Positions 33,986 through 41,560 of a stretch of 64,000 nucleotides of DNA are shown here, one piece after another. The first letter of the stretch is position 1. Each line of letters starts with the position of its first letter. The notes beneath the pieces were generated by a model. The model worked only from the letters and a program-made list of their open reading frames with translations, searched no databases and had not been told where the DNA came from. This stretch comes from Alphaproteobacteria bacterium (GTDB lineage: Bacteria > Pseudomonadota > Gammaproteobacteria > JAGOUN01). The position numbers and the translations under genes were made by a program. The stretch is from NCBI GenBank assembly GCA_021151585.1, contig JAGKWX010000001.1:1-64000 (forward strand), written 5' to 3'.

Positions 33986-35665
33986 TCAATTCACCCTATC
34001 GGCTGGGATATTTAATTGTTGCAACGCCGCATTCATAATTTTTGAAAAAGCAGGCGCCGCAATTAAACCACCATAATAAGCGCTGCCTTGTGGATCCATG
34101 ACCACAACCGCTACTACTAATCGGGGATTACTCACAGGAGCTATGCCGACAAAAGATCCACGATAACGATGTTTATAATAGCCACCAGGGCCCGCCATTT
34201 TCGCCGTACCTGTTTTTCCGGCAACGCGATAACCTTGTACGCGTGCTTGCCCGCCAGTTCCTTCATCACCGCCAATGACGGCTTCTAGCATAGTGAGCAT
34301 TTGATCGGCGACTTTAGCATTGATGACTTGTTCAGGTTGTTCATTCGTATGATTTCCACCCTTCAATAATGTTACCGGCACTTTCATACCATGATTGCCA
34401 ATAACAGCATATGCCTGCGCTAATTGTAAGGTTGTAACAGAAATCCCATAACCAAAGGCAAGTGTCGCCAAAGCAAATGGATTCCAAGGCGATTGATGAA
34501 TTAAATAACCACCTTGCTCACCAGGAAACCCACTTGATGTTGGCTGACCAAATCCAACGCGCTGTAACATACCCCAAAATTGATCACCCGGCAGTGATAA
34601 TGTCATTTTAGCAACGCCAACGTTACTAGATTTTTGCAATACACCGGTCACGGTTAATGTTTTATAATTTAATTCATCGCGCACCCAATTACGACCAACT
34701 TGCCACCAACCTGGCGCTGTATCGATCAGAGTATCCGGTGTGTATTGGCCACTATCCAAAGCGCTCATAATACTAAATGCTTTCATCGTTGAACCAGGTT
34801 CAAATGTATCTGTCACTGCGCGGTTACGGTAACCTTCACTATAGTGACTGCGATCATTTGGGTTGAAAGACGGCTGATTAACCATGGCTAAAATTTCGCC
34901 AGTTTGAATATCTAGGACAACCGCAGAAGCAGATTTGGCCTGGTAGCGAACGACCGCTTCTTTTAGCGCTTGATACGCTAAAAATTGAATTTGCCTATCT
35001 ATGCTCAATGTTAAATTATGACCGGGTTTTTGTTCAGAAATTTTTTTCAATACTGAAACGATATTGCCACGCAAATCTTGCACAACCAGCTCTTTACCCA
35101 CTTGTCCAGTTAACCAACTATTATAGGCAAGCTCCATACCCTCTTGGCCATTACCATCAATATTTGTATACCCTACTAACTGTGCCGTCACTTCACCATC
35201 AGGATAAAAACGTTTATATTCTTGTTGTAAATAAACACCCGGAATTTTTAGTGTTTCTATAGCATGAGCAATAAGAGGCGTTAATTCACGCTTAATATAA
35301 ACAAACGATTTTTTCTTGTACAACTCAACATGTTGGTATACTTCTTTTTCAGACAAACCAACTTGCTTAGCAATAATCGCTGCATTTTCATGTGTTAATA
35401 TAAATTCTTGCGGATTAATCCATAAAGAACTGACCGGGGAACTGATTGCTAATGGAAAGTGATTACGATCTTCAATCATCCCCCTTAACGCTGGAATACT
35501 GACGATACGTTTACTACGTGACTCGCCTTGTTTCTGCAAAAATTGTTTTTGCAATATGGTTAAATCAACCATGCGAGCGAACAAAGCTAATACAATAATT
35601 AAAAAAATAACAAGGATGAAAAGATAGCGCCAGCGATAAAAAGGGATTTTTTGTGGACTTTTCAC
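33986..35665 (-). CDS. ftsI: Peptidoglycan D,D-transpeptidase FtsI (PBP3)
   Basis: Septal class B penicillin-binding protein. 559 residues. One N-terminal transmembrane helix (about 12-35), the PBP dimer domain with RGMIEDRNHFPLA, then the transpeptidase: SxxK as STMK in FEPGSTMKAF, SxN as SSN in LQKSSNVGVAKM, and KTG as KTGTAKM. Class B status follows from the lack of a glycosyltransferase domain, and FtsI from its place after ftsL. It acts with FtsW, encoded in the same cluster. There are spacers of 80 bp (to ftsL) and 99 bp (to murE). Confidence 0.96.
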   Translation of the reverse strand: MKSPQKIPFYRWRYLFILVIFLIIVLALFARMVDLTILQKQFLQKQGESRSKRIVSIPALRGMIEDRNHFPLAISSPVSSLWINPQEFILTHENAAIIAKQVGLSEKEVYQHVELYKKKSFVYIKRELTPLIAHAIETLKIPGVYLQQEYKRFYPDGEVTAQLVGYTNIDGNGQEGMELAYNSWLTGQVGKELVVQDLRGNIVSVLKKISEQKPGHNLTLSIDRQIQFLAYQALKEAVVRYQAKSASAVVLDIQTGEILAMVNQPSFNPNDRSHYSEGYRNRAVTDTFEPGSTMKAFSIMSALDSGQYTPDTLIDTAPGWWQVGRNWVRDELNYKTLTVTGVLQKSSNVGVAKMTLSLPGDQFWGMLQRVGFGQPTSSGFPGEQGGYLIHQSPWNPFALATLAFGYGISVTTLQLAQAYAVIGNHGMKVPVTLLKGGNHTNEQPEQVINAKVADQMLTMLEAVIGGDEGTGGQARVQGYRVAGKTGTAKMAGPGGYYKHRYRGSFVGIAPVSNPRLVVAVVVMDPQGSAYYGGLIAAPAFSKIMNAALQQLNIPADRVN

Positions 35666-35692
35666 TAAAACAACTTCCTCTCTACTGTGTCA

Positions 35693-35710
35693 CCCCAACA
35701 TAAGCTGGGG
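35693..35710. repeat. Imperfect palindrome in the ftsL-ftsI spacer
   Basis: CCCCA (35693-35697) and TGGGG (35706-35710) enclose ACATAAGC, in which one more C-G pair can form. It lies in the 80-bp gap between ftsL and ftsI. It belongs to the series of palindromes placed in successive dcw spacers; there is no T-tract, so termination is unlikely. Confidence 0.45.
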
Positions 35711-35745
35711 CTGAGCCTTAAAACCCAATCATATCATCAAATATT

Positions 35746-36087
35746 TTATTCTGACACAACAACTAACATCTTCTGAGAAGGCATTTGCATCGCTGACTGG
35801 CTTCCCGCCATTTGCACAACCCGTGCGTGCGATAATAAAGTACTTTCTTCAAGAAGCAAACGTCCACGCTCTAACTCTGCATCACTCCTTTGTTGTTGAT
35901 ACGACTGCAATTGTCGATAATCATGACGCGTATTACTCGTCACAATAATGGTCGCAAGTGCTGATAATAATACCAATAATAGAGAAATTTGAATCAGCCA
36001 TTGATATGGCGAATTGGTCACACGCGCCCAGCTTAATGGCTGAATTGCGACGTATTCTTGTTGTAAAACTTTTGCTGCTGCATTCAT
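35746..36087 (-). CDS. ftsL: Cell division protein FtsL
   Basis: Small bitopic division protein that forms the FtsQLB complex with FtsB (encoded here at 42.3 kb) and FtsQ. 113 residues: a short cytoplasmic N-terminus, one transmembrane segment (about residues 30-50, WLIQISLLLVLLSALATIIV), then a Gln/Arg/Glu-rich coiled coil (about 55-95). Sequence conservation in FtsL is low; the topology and the position between rsmH and ftsI carry the call. It overlaps rsmH by 4 nt. Confidence 0.9.
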   Translation of the reverse strand: MNAAAKVLQQEYVAIQPLSWARVTNSPYQWLIQISLLLVLLSALATIIVTSNTRHDYRQLQSYQQQRSDAELERGRLLLEESTLLSHARVVQMAGSQSAMQMPSQKMLVVVSE

Positions 36088-37022
36088 GCTATTTTCTCCG
36101 CTATCCTTAACACGGCGCTACGCGCCCTAATATTCCTTGCCACTTCAACATCATCTGCTTTTATTGCTTTTCCAACTGGTATTAATCGTTTCCCTAATGT
36201 ACCGCTCATTATAGGGATCTCTTTGGGGAGTACGGTACCTCTTATATACTCTCGCATAAACACTTTAACTATCCTATCTTCTAACGAATGAAAACTAATA
36301 ACAACTAAACGACCACCTACACGTAACACATCTAAACTCTGCATTAATGTTTCAGAAATCGCGTTTAACTCTTGATTAACTACTATTCTTATTGCCTGAA
36401 ACGTTCTAGTTGCTGGATGCTTTTGCTGCCCCTTTTTTGAAAAAGGTAGTTTTGGCACGGCAGCTGCGACTATGTCAGCCAATTGTTTCGTCCTCGTTAT
36501 AGGCGCAACTTCTCTGCCTATGACGATAGCTCTCGCGATTCGCTTCGCGAACTTTTCTTCTCCATACTCCCTGATGGCTAGCGCTAATGCTTCCTCAGAT
36601 ACTTCAGCGAGCCATTCCTGCGCCGTTATTCCTTGCATATTATTCATACGCATATCTAACGGGCCATCCTGCTTAAAACTGAAACCACGCTCCGCTTGAT
36701 CCAGCTGCGGTGATGATACCCCAAGATCAAATAAAATTCCGCTTACTTTACCAATCACAGATTCTTTTTCTGCAATATTTTTTAATGCAGTAAATGACGC
36801 ATGATAAATCGATACATTTTTTTGCGCACCATATTTCGTTCTCGCAACATGAATAGCTTCAGGATCTTGATCTATCACAATTAAACGACTATCTGCTTTT
36901 AATTGTTTCAATATTCCTTCACTATGTCCGCCGCGACCAAACGTCGCATCGATAAATATACCGCCCTCTGCAAGAGGCAAAGCCTCTAGCACTTGAGCAA
37001 ACAACACCGGTGTATGTTCCAT
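36084..37022 (-). CDS. rsmH: 16S rRNA (cytosine(1402)-N(4))-methyltransferase RsmH
   Basis: Methylates N4 of C1402 in the ribosomal P site. 312 residues. It starts MEHTPVLFAQVLEAL (HxPVL motif), followed by the SAM-binding IDATFGRGGHSEGIL, then LFDLGVSSPQLDQAERGFSF, DGPLDMRM, and the later FQAIRIVVNQEL and FHSLEDRIVKVF blocks. All family signatures are intact. It starts 13 nt after mraZ, as is standard for dcw clusters. Confidence 0.97.
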   Translation of the reverse strand: MEHTPVLFAQVLEALPLAEGGIFIDATFGRGGHSEGILKQLKADSRLIVIDQDPEAIHVARTKYGAQKNVSIYHASFTALKNIAEKESVIGKVSGILFDLGVSSPQLDQAERGFSFKQDGPLDMRMNNMQGITAQEWLAEVSEEALALAIREYGEEKFAKRIARAIVIGREVAPITRTKQLADIVAAAVPKLPFSKKGQQKHPATRTFQAIRIVVNQELNAISETLMQSLDVLRVGGRLVVISFHSLEDRIVKVFMREYIRGTVLPKEIPIMSGTLGKRLIPVGKAIKADDVEVARNIRARSAVLRIAEKIA

Positions 37023-37035
37023 TATCCAGTATTCC

Positions 37036-37488
37036 TTACAGCGAAATTGATTTTAAATCTTCAGGCATATCGCCCTTGCCTTGATCCTCTATCCATGTAG
37101 CTCGGCGCGCTTGCCAAACTTCTTCACTCCAAACTTCAAATTTATTACCCTGTCCAAGCAAAACTATTTTTTTCTCGATACCTGCGTAATCACGCAATTC
37201 TTGTGGAACTAACAAACGCCCTTGCGCATCACACTCCACTTCTGTTGCATGACCGATGAGCAAACGCTGCACTCGTCTTGTTGCAGGATCGAAACTAGAA
37301 AGTTTTGTCAATTTACTTTCTATCACTTCCCAGGCATTCAAGGGATACAACAACAAACAACGTTCCTCAGTATCAATCGTCATCACCAACTGAGATTTTG
37401 CTTCTGTATCAAGTTGTTCACGATAACGAACTGGCATGGCAAAACGCCCTTTCGCTTCAACATTCACAACATTGATGCCTCGAAACAC
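37036..37488 (-). CDS. mraZ: Transcriptional regulator MraZ
   Basis: SpoVT/AbrB-like ring-forming DNA-binding protein that represses its own dcw operon in E. coli. 150 residues with two copies of the MraZ half-domain: GRFAMPVRYRE near residue 15 and DAQGRLLVPQELRDYAG near residue 95. The start is GTG at 37488 with an AAGGAG ribosome binding site. An operator-like array of GTGG repeats at a 10-bp period lies 58-84 nt upstream. It is the first gene of the cluster. Confidence 0.96.
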   Translation of the reverse strand: MFRGINVVNVEAKGRFAMPVRYREQLDTEAKSQLVMTIDTEERCLLLYPLNAWEVIESKLTKLSSFDPATRRVQRLLIGHATEVECDAQGRLLVPQELRDYAGIEKKIVLLGQGNKFEVWSEEVWQARRATWIEDQGKGDMPEDLKSISL

Positions 37489-37545
37489 GAGATTACTCCT
37501 TTTACTATCACTTTTCTTATTTGATGAAGAGGCGAATGACTTTTT

Positions 37546-37572
37546 CCACCACGCGGCGCCACTTTATGCCAC
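37546..37572 (-). promoter_or_regulatory. Probable MraZ operator: GTGG repeats with 10-bp period
   Basis: On the minus strand GTGG occurs at 37572-37569, 37562-37559 and 37552-37549, exactly 10 bp apart, with a fourth copy (37549-37546) overlapping the last. E. coli MraZ is known to bind TGGG-type direct repeats separated by 5 nt, the same 9-10-bp periodicity, in the mraZ promoter region. Position and spacing make autoregulation likely. The -10 and -35 of mraZ could not be fixed with confidence. Confidence 0.65.
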
Positions 37573-37669
37573 TTTTTTCCCTTTTACTACGGGTTTTCAG
37601 GGTTTTTTATAAGATTTTTCGATGAATTTTATGAGAAAACGGCGACTTGTGTTATATTCACATTCCAGA

Positions 37670-37710
37670 CACAATATATTGTGATCGCCAGAATTTTGTA
37701 CAAAATTCTG
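37670..37710. promoter_or_regulatory. Two adjacent perfect palindromes in the mraZ-rnpB spacer
   Basis: A 14-bp palindrome with half CACAATA occupies 37670-37683. A 22-bp palindrome with half CAGAATTTTGT occupies 37689-37710. They are separated by 5 bp. Both are loopless dyads, the form expected for dimeric repressor sites rather than RNA hairpins. They lie about 180 nt upstream of mraZ. The regulator is unknown. Confidence 0.45.
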
Positions 37711-37747
37711 TGGCCAGATACTAGGGATAACCCTAATATTTGCCTAA

Positions 37748-37900
37748 TATAATCATGACGGAACTGTGGCAATCTCATTATCAGAGCGGGCGAAACGTAT
37801 CCCTATATTGCTCGAGCTATTTGTTGATAGCATGACAAAAACGTTGGTGCATCAAATAGGCACTTTGTTGGTTTTGAAGAAGCCGTGACTTCTATTTTTT
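37748..37900 (+). ncRNA. Candidate small RNA between mraZ and rnpB
   Basis: A perfect TATAAT (37748-37753) points along the plus strand, but has no recognisable -35. About 125 nt further, AGAAG/CTTCT (37878-37882 and 37889-37893) with a 6-nt loop is followed by ATTTTTT, an intrinsic-terminator-like end. Between them CTATTTG (about 37822-37828) and CAAATAG can form a 7-bp stem. No convincing reading frame or known RNA family fits. The transcript would be about 140 nt. The evidence is promoter and terminator shape only. Confidence 0.3.
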
Positions 37901-37959
37901 CGTTAACTCCATAGAGAAACTAGCGGTGCGCGGCCTACTGAATCATGAATTGAATATGC

Positions 37960-37980
37960 AGAAAATAAAAAAGGTCAGCC
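37960..37980 (-). terminator. Terminator of rnpB
   Basis: Immediately after the 3' GGCTGACC of RNase P RNA the minus strand continues TTTTTTATTTTC. The P1 stem of the RNA, or the adjacent 3' hairpin, followed by this U-tract would stop transcription. Confidence 0.6.
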
Positions 37981-38383
37981 GATAAGCCGGGTTCTGTCGT
38001 GGACAATCATTCGTCTAGGATGTTAATCGCTCAACACCTCAAGCAGCTTACCCGAATACAGCGCGAGCAGCGCCTAATGTATTCCTATTTAGCCTTGCTC
38101 CGAGTGGAGTTTACCCTGCCACCCCTGTTACCAGGGGCGCGGTGCGCTATTACCACACCATTTCACCCTTACCTGGTATTCCTTGTTTTGGGCCCCAGCA
38201 TTGCTGCTGCGAACCGACATACTTTGAATACCTCATTGACACCGAAATGTAAATTCAGGCGGTATATTTTCTGTGGCACTTGTCGTAGGCTTGCGCCCCC
38301 CAGCCATTAACTGGCACCCTGCTCTGTGGAGCCCGGACTTTCCTCCCCTTCACGAATGAAGCGGCGATTGTCTTGGCTGACCC
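37973..38383 (-). ncRNA. rnpB: RNase P RNA, bacterial class A
   Basis: Catalytic RNA of ribonuclease P, which matures tRNA 5' ends. The minus strand carries the universal blocks: GAGGAAAGTCCGGGCTCC near the 5' end (CR-I), then GCAGGGTGCCAG, GGTAAGGGTGAAA in the middle, GGTAAACTCCAC and GAGCAAGGC, TGCTTGAG, and near the 3' end ACGACAGAACCCGGCTTATCGG. The ends GGGTCAGCC and GGCTGACC pair as P1, which sets the boundaries at about 411 nt. The type A arrangement resembles E. coli. An extended -10 (TGTTATATT) lies 8 nt before the predicted 5' end. Proximity to mraZ is common in gammaproteobacteria. Confidence 0.96.
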
Positions 38384-38390
38384 GCATTGG

Positions 38391-38399
38391 AATATAACA
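38391..38399 (-). promoter_or_regulatory. Extended -10 promoter of rnpB
   Basis: The minus strand reads TGTTATATT, with hexamer TATATT at 38396-38391, 8 nt before the predicted RNA 5' end at 38383. No good -35 is visible, as is common for extended -10 promoters. Confidence 0.5.
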
Positions 38400-38603
38400 C
38401 ACCACACTCTCAGCATGCCAGCATCGCCATAATTAAAATAAAAAATATAAGCATTTAAGCCTGCGATAATTATTTTTTGCTAACATGGATATGATTTATT
38501 TAAGTAATACGCAATAAACGATAAAAAAAATATGCGGGTCTTCCACTATTCAGTGAGTCCATGCGACTTCCCAACTACAATATAAATAAAAGGTACACAT
38601 ATT

Positions 38604-40313
38604 ATGACGGATACTAGAGCCAACGGCGTTAGGAGCAGTGAATTGACACCACGACCCAGAAATTCTGTGGCATCGCAACCCCAGCAGCACGATATAGAGC
38701 AGCCAAACATTGTCACTGAGCAAGAATCTTCACACTTATATACCTTATTAAAACAAGGCTTATCGATTAGCCCTAATGATGTTTTTAATGCTATCTGCGT
38801 CATGGTTGCAGCCTCGTTTATGGCACATTTACATAACCTTAGTAGCGATGATTCAGCCTCTGTGGGAGCAATATGCGCGACGGCGTATACTGTGGCTCGC
38901 GTAGTAGGAAGCTGTCATCAAATTGCCGCGCTCTTCACCATGAAAGGCATTACAGCCATTGAAAATTCAGATAATAGAATAGAAGTAAACATAACACCGG
39001 CTGAGCTACAACAATCATTTATTCAATTAATAAAAATAGGTATAGTTGACAGCACCTTAGCGGCATTATTTTTGCTCTCTGTACCATCTATTTATCGCCT
39101 CCTAGGCACAGCAAGTCACATCACCGATGTCAGTCAAGATTTTGTCAACATTGCGGCCATTTCTTTGTATGCGCAAATTTTAAATGTTGGCTTACAACAA
39201 ACGCTATTTAAAATGGATAAGCATAGACAATTAGTACAAGGTGCCACTATTTATCTAACCTTAACGTTAAGTTCTTTATTGTTTTTTCAGCTCGTCTGGG
39301 GGCCGCTAAATGACGCGCAAAATATCGCCCTATCTTTTGTCATCGGAACCTGGGGAACACTAGCTTTTTACCTTCGATATTTACATCACAGAGAATTGAT
39401 GCCCAGCCTCAATTCATTCTTTGCAAATCTATTTGTCGACCCTGACTCTGTATTCACCAATCTTTTCCATAATGGCAACCCCATTGCGGTCCAATTAGTG
39501 AGTGAGTTATTCGCGGTTATCCTGATGCCTATTCTAGCAACTATATTAATCGACAAAAAGTACATTACAGATGCTCTAGCGATTTTAAATTTTGCTAACA
39601 TCATTAATTTAACAGCCGTCGTACCAAGCATTACACTCGCACAAGCGGGTAGTAATTTAATGGATAGCTTAGTCAAGGTTTATAGAAATAGTTCAGATCG
39701 TAGGTATTTGAATGACATTCGTCAAATAGCACACACAACACTCCGAGGTGGGCTTATTTATAATTCTTTAATTATCCTTGCTTTAGTCCCAGGCGCTTAT
39801 CAAATTGCATCGCTGTTTTATAATCCACAAGAAACAGATATACCCGGCGTCAGCAACAACCCTTATATCTTAGCTACGATTATTGGAGTTGGGTTATTGA
39901 TCAATTCTCGACGGGACTTATGTTTATTTATGCTACGTTCACTGGGTATTTTTGGTCTTGCTGCCGTTAGCAGCGTTGCTACTTTGTGGATGGTGAATAT
40001 TCCAATTGCCATTGCACTATGCAAAGCGCCATTAAACTTAAATGTTGCGGCTATTCTGCTAGGCTATTACGGTGTCGGCATTCCATTAGGCGCATTATTT
40101 TTGCGACACAAGTTGAACGAAGCCATGTCGCTAGACAACCTTCCCAAGATACTGGATAAAAACGACCCTGAGCACAATACAACGATCAATAAAATTAATC
40201 GCATTTTTCCTGAATCATGGAGCAGATTCTGGCAACCACACAACCCAAGTCAAATACACATACCCCTATTAGGTGCGGTAGCAGACACGAACAACCAAAA
40301 CACTGGACCGTAA
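38604..40313 (+). CDS. MATE/MOP-superfamily-like multi-spanning membrane protein
   Basis: 569 residues. A polar, Pro/Ser/Gln-rich N-terminal stretch (about 1-50) precedes roughly twelve hydrophobic segments. The pattern in the middle (NGNPIAVQLVSELFAVILMPILATIL, then AILNFANIINLTAVVPSITLAQAGSNLM) resembles the start of the second half of MATE transporters. The substrate is unknown and the match is distant, so a lineage-specific membrane protein remains possible. An acidic/polar C-terminal tail (about residues 510-569) is unusual for MATE proteins. The ATG follows AAAGG. It is a single gene ending at a shared terminator with rpoS. Confidence 0.5.
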   Translation: MTDTRANGVRSSELTPRPRNSVASQPQQHDIEQPNIVTEQESSHLYTLLKQGLSISPNDVFNAICVMVAASFMAHLHNLSSDDSASVGAICATAYTVARVVGSCHQIAALFTMKGITAIENSDNRIEVNITPAELQQSFIQLIKIGIVDSTLAALFLLSVPSIYRLLGTASHITDVSQDFVNIAAISLYAQILNVGLQQTLFKMDKHRQLVQGATIYLTLTLSSLLFFQLVWGPLNDAQNIALSFVIGTWGTLAFYLRYLHHRELMPSLNSFFANLFVDPDSVFTNLFHNGNPIAVQLVSELFAVILMPILATILIDKKYITDALAILNFANIINLTAVVPSITLAQAGSNLMDSLVKVYRNSSDRRYLNDIRQIAHTTLRGGLIYNSLIILALVPGAYQIASLFYNPQETDIPGVSNNPYILATIIGVGLLINSRRDLCLFMLRSLGIFGLAAVSSVATLWMVNIPIAIALCKAPLNLNVAAILLGYYGVGIPLGALFLRHKLNEAMSLDNLPKILDKNDPEHNTTINKINRIFPESWSRFWQPHNPSQIHIPLLGAVADTNNQNTGP

Positions 40314-40341
40314 AGAATCGGCGCGAAAAAGCGCTAAAGAA

Positions 40342-40367
40342 CAAAGGGTATCATGAGATACCCTTTG
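40342..40367. terminator. Hairpin terminator between the MATE-like gene and rpoS
   Basis: CAAAGGGTAT (40342-40351) and ATACCCTTTG (40358-40367) form a perfect 10-bp stem with loop CATGAG. It lies between two converging genes, 29 nt and 9 nt from their stops. The A/T outer pairs give short U-rich ends on both strands. Confidence 0.75.
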
Positions 40368-40375
40368 TTGTATGA

Positions 40376-41365
40376 CTATACAAGCACTATATCCGTCACA
40401 CCATGTTTAATTAGGGCTTTACGCAATTCTTTCAAAGCAACTAATTGAATTTGACGAACACGTTCACGCGTTAAACCGACAGCCTCACCAACTTCTTCTA
40501 GCGTTTGGCGCTCAAAGCCTTCTAAGCCAAAGCGTCGACTAATCACTTGGCGCTGCCTTTCTTCTAAGCCAGCAAGACATAGCGACAAACTGTTCATTAA
40601 ATCTTCTTGAACTAGCGTTTCGACAGGGTTGACAATAGTTTGATCCGGGATCATTTCCATCAAGGATTTGCCGCCGTCTTCATTATGACCTACAACCGCA
40701 TCAGCTGACACAGCATCATCAACTAAATGCAGAGCCTCTTTCACTTCATGAACCGGAACATCTAAATGCTTAGCAACTTCTTCAGCACTAGGCTCACGAC
40801 CCAAATCTTTGGTCATTTTTTTCGCGGCTGTTAAATAAACATTTAATTCTTTAATGACGTGCACTGGCAAACGAATGGTGCGGGTTTGGTTCATAATCGC
40901 ACGCTCAATCGATTGCCTAATCCACCATGTTGCGTAAGTTGAAAAACGAAAGCCACGTTCAGGCTCATATTTTTCGACAGCATGCATCAAACCCAAATTA
41001 CCTTCATTGATGAGATCTAATAAAGGCAAACCGCGATTGTAATATTTACGAGTAATTTTAACGACTAAGCGCAAATTACTTTCAATCATACGGTTACGCG
41101 CTGTTATATCTCCTTCACGGGCCAATTTACCATAGCGAAATTCTTCTTCAGCTGTTAACAGAGGTGTAAAGCCAATATCGTTTAAATATAATTGAGCTGG
41201 ATCTGTGCTTGTATCTTCTGCAGCCAAGCCTTTGCTCTTAGGCAATACTTCTTCATCCTGAGAATCAACAACAGATTCATCAACCAGGTCATCGGCAAGC
41301 GGTATCTGCTCAACATCATCAGATAACAATGGGGAAATATCTTCTACATAGCTTATAGCAGCCAT
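40376..41365 (-). CDS. rpoS: RNA polymerase sigma factor RpoS
   Basis: Stationary-phase/general stress sigma factor. 329 residues. Region 1.2 is DPAQLYLNDIGFTPLLTAEEE. Region 2 has RNRMIESNLRLVVKIT, GLPLLDLINEGNLGLMHAVEKYE and FRFSTYATWWIRQSIERAI. Region 3 begins RTIRLPVHVIKELN. Region 4 has LEERQRQVISRRFGL and TLEEVGEAVGLTRERVRQIQ. The short acidic N-terminus, without the long region 1.1 and non-conserved insert, distinguishes it from RpoD. The ATG follows AAGGAGA. It lies downstream of surE, but pcm and nlpD, usually between them, are absent. In the related intracellular genera RpoS controls developmental and transmissive-phase genes (family knowledge). Confidence 0.96.
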   Translation of the reverse strand: MAAISYVEDISPLLSDDVEQIPLADDLVDESVVDSQDEEVLPKSKGLAAEDTSTDPAQLYLNDIGFTPLLTAEEEFRYGKLAREGDITARNRMIESNLRLVVKITRKYYNRGLPLLDLINEGNLGLMHAVEKYEPERGFRFSTYATWWIRQSIERAIMNQTRTIRLPVHVIKELNVYLTAAKKMTKDLGREPSAEEVAKHLDVPVHEVKEALHLVDDAVSADAVVGHNEDGGKSLMEMIPDQTIVNPVETLVQEDLMNSLSLCLAGLEERQRQVISRRFGLEGFERQTLEEVGEAVGLTRERVRQIQLVALKELRKALIKHGVTDIVLV

Positions 41366-41560
41366 TATTCTCTCCTTATATCAGTCTACCGTCAACAAGA
41401 GTCAGTGACGGGCCATATTCCATTACGGCGAATTTATCGGTACTGTTTTTCTTATTATCTTCCACGGTACTACTACCTAACTTTTGCACTACAACTACAC
41501 ATCGGAAAAACAACACAACATCTGTGTTACTCTCATCATACGAGAAAAAGTATTCAGGAG

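Noticed and set aside
37754..37900. 6S RNA as identity of the candidate RNA in the mraZ-rnpB spacer
   Set aside because: The ends do not pair and there is no large central bubble; no resemblance to 6S sequences.
37999..38310. 103-codon plus-strand frame
   Set aside because: It lies entirely inside rnpB on the opposite strand, which is far better supported.
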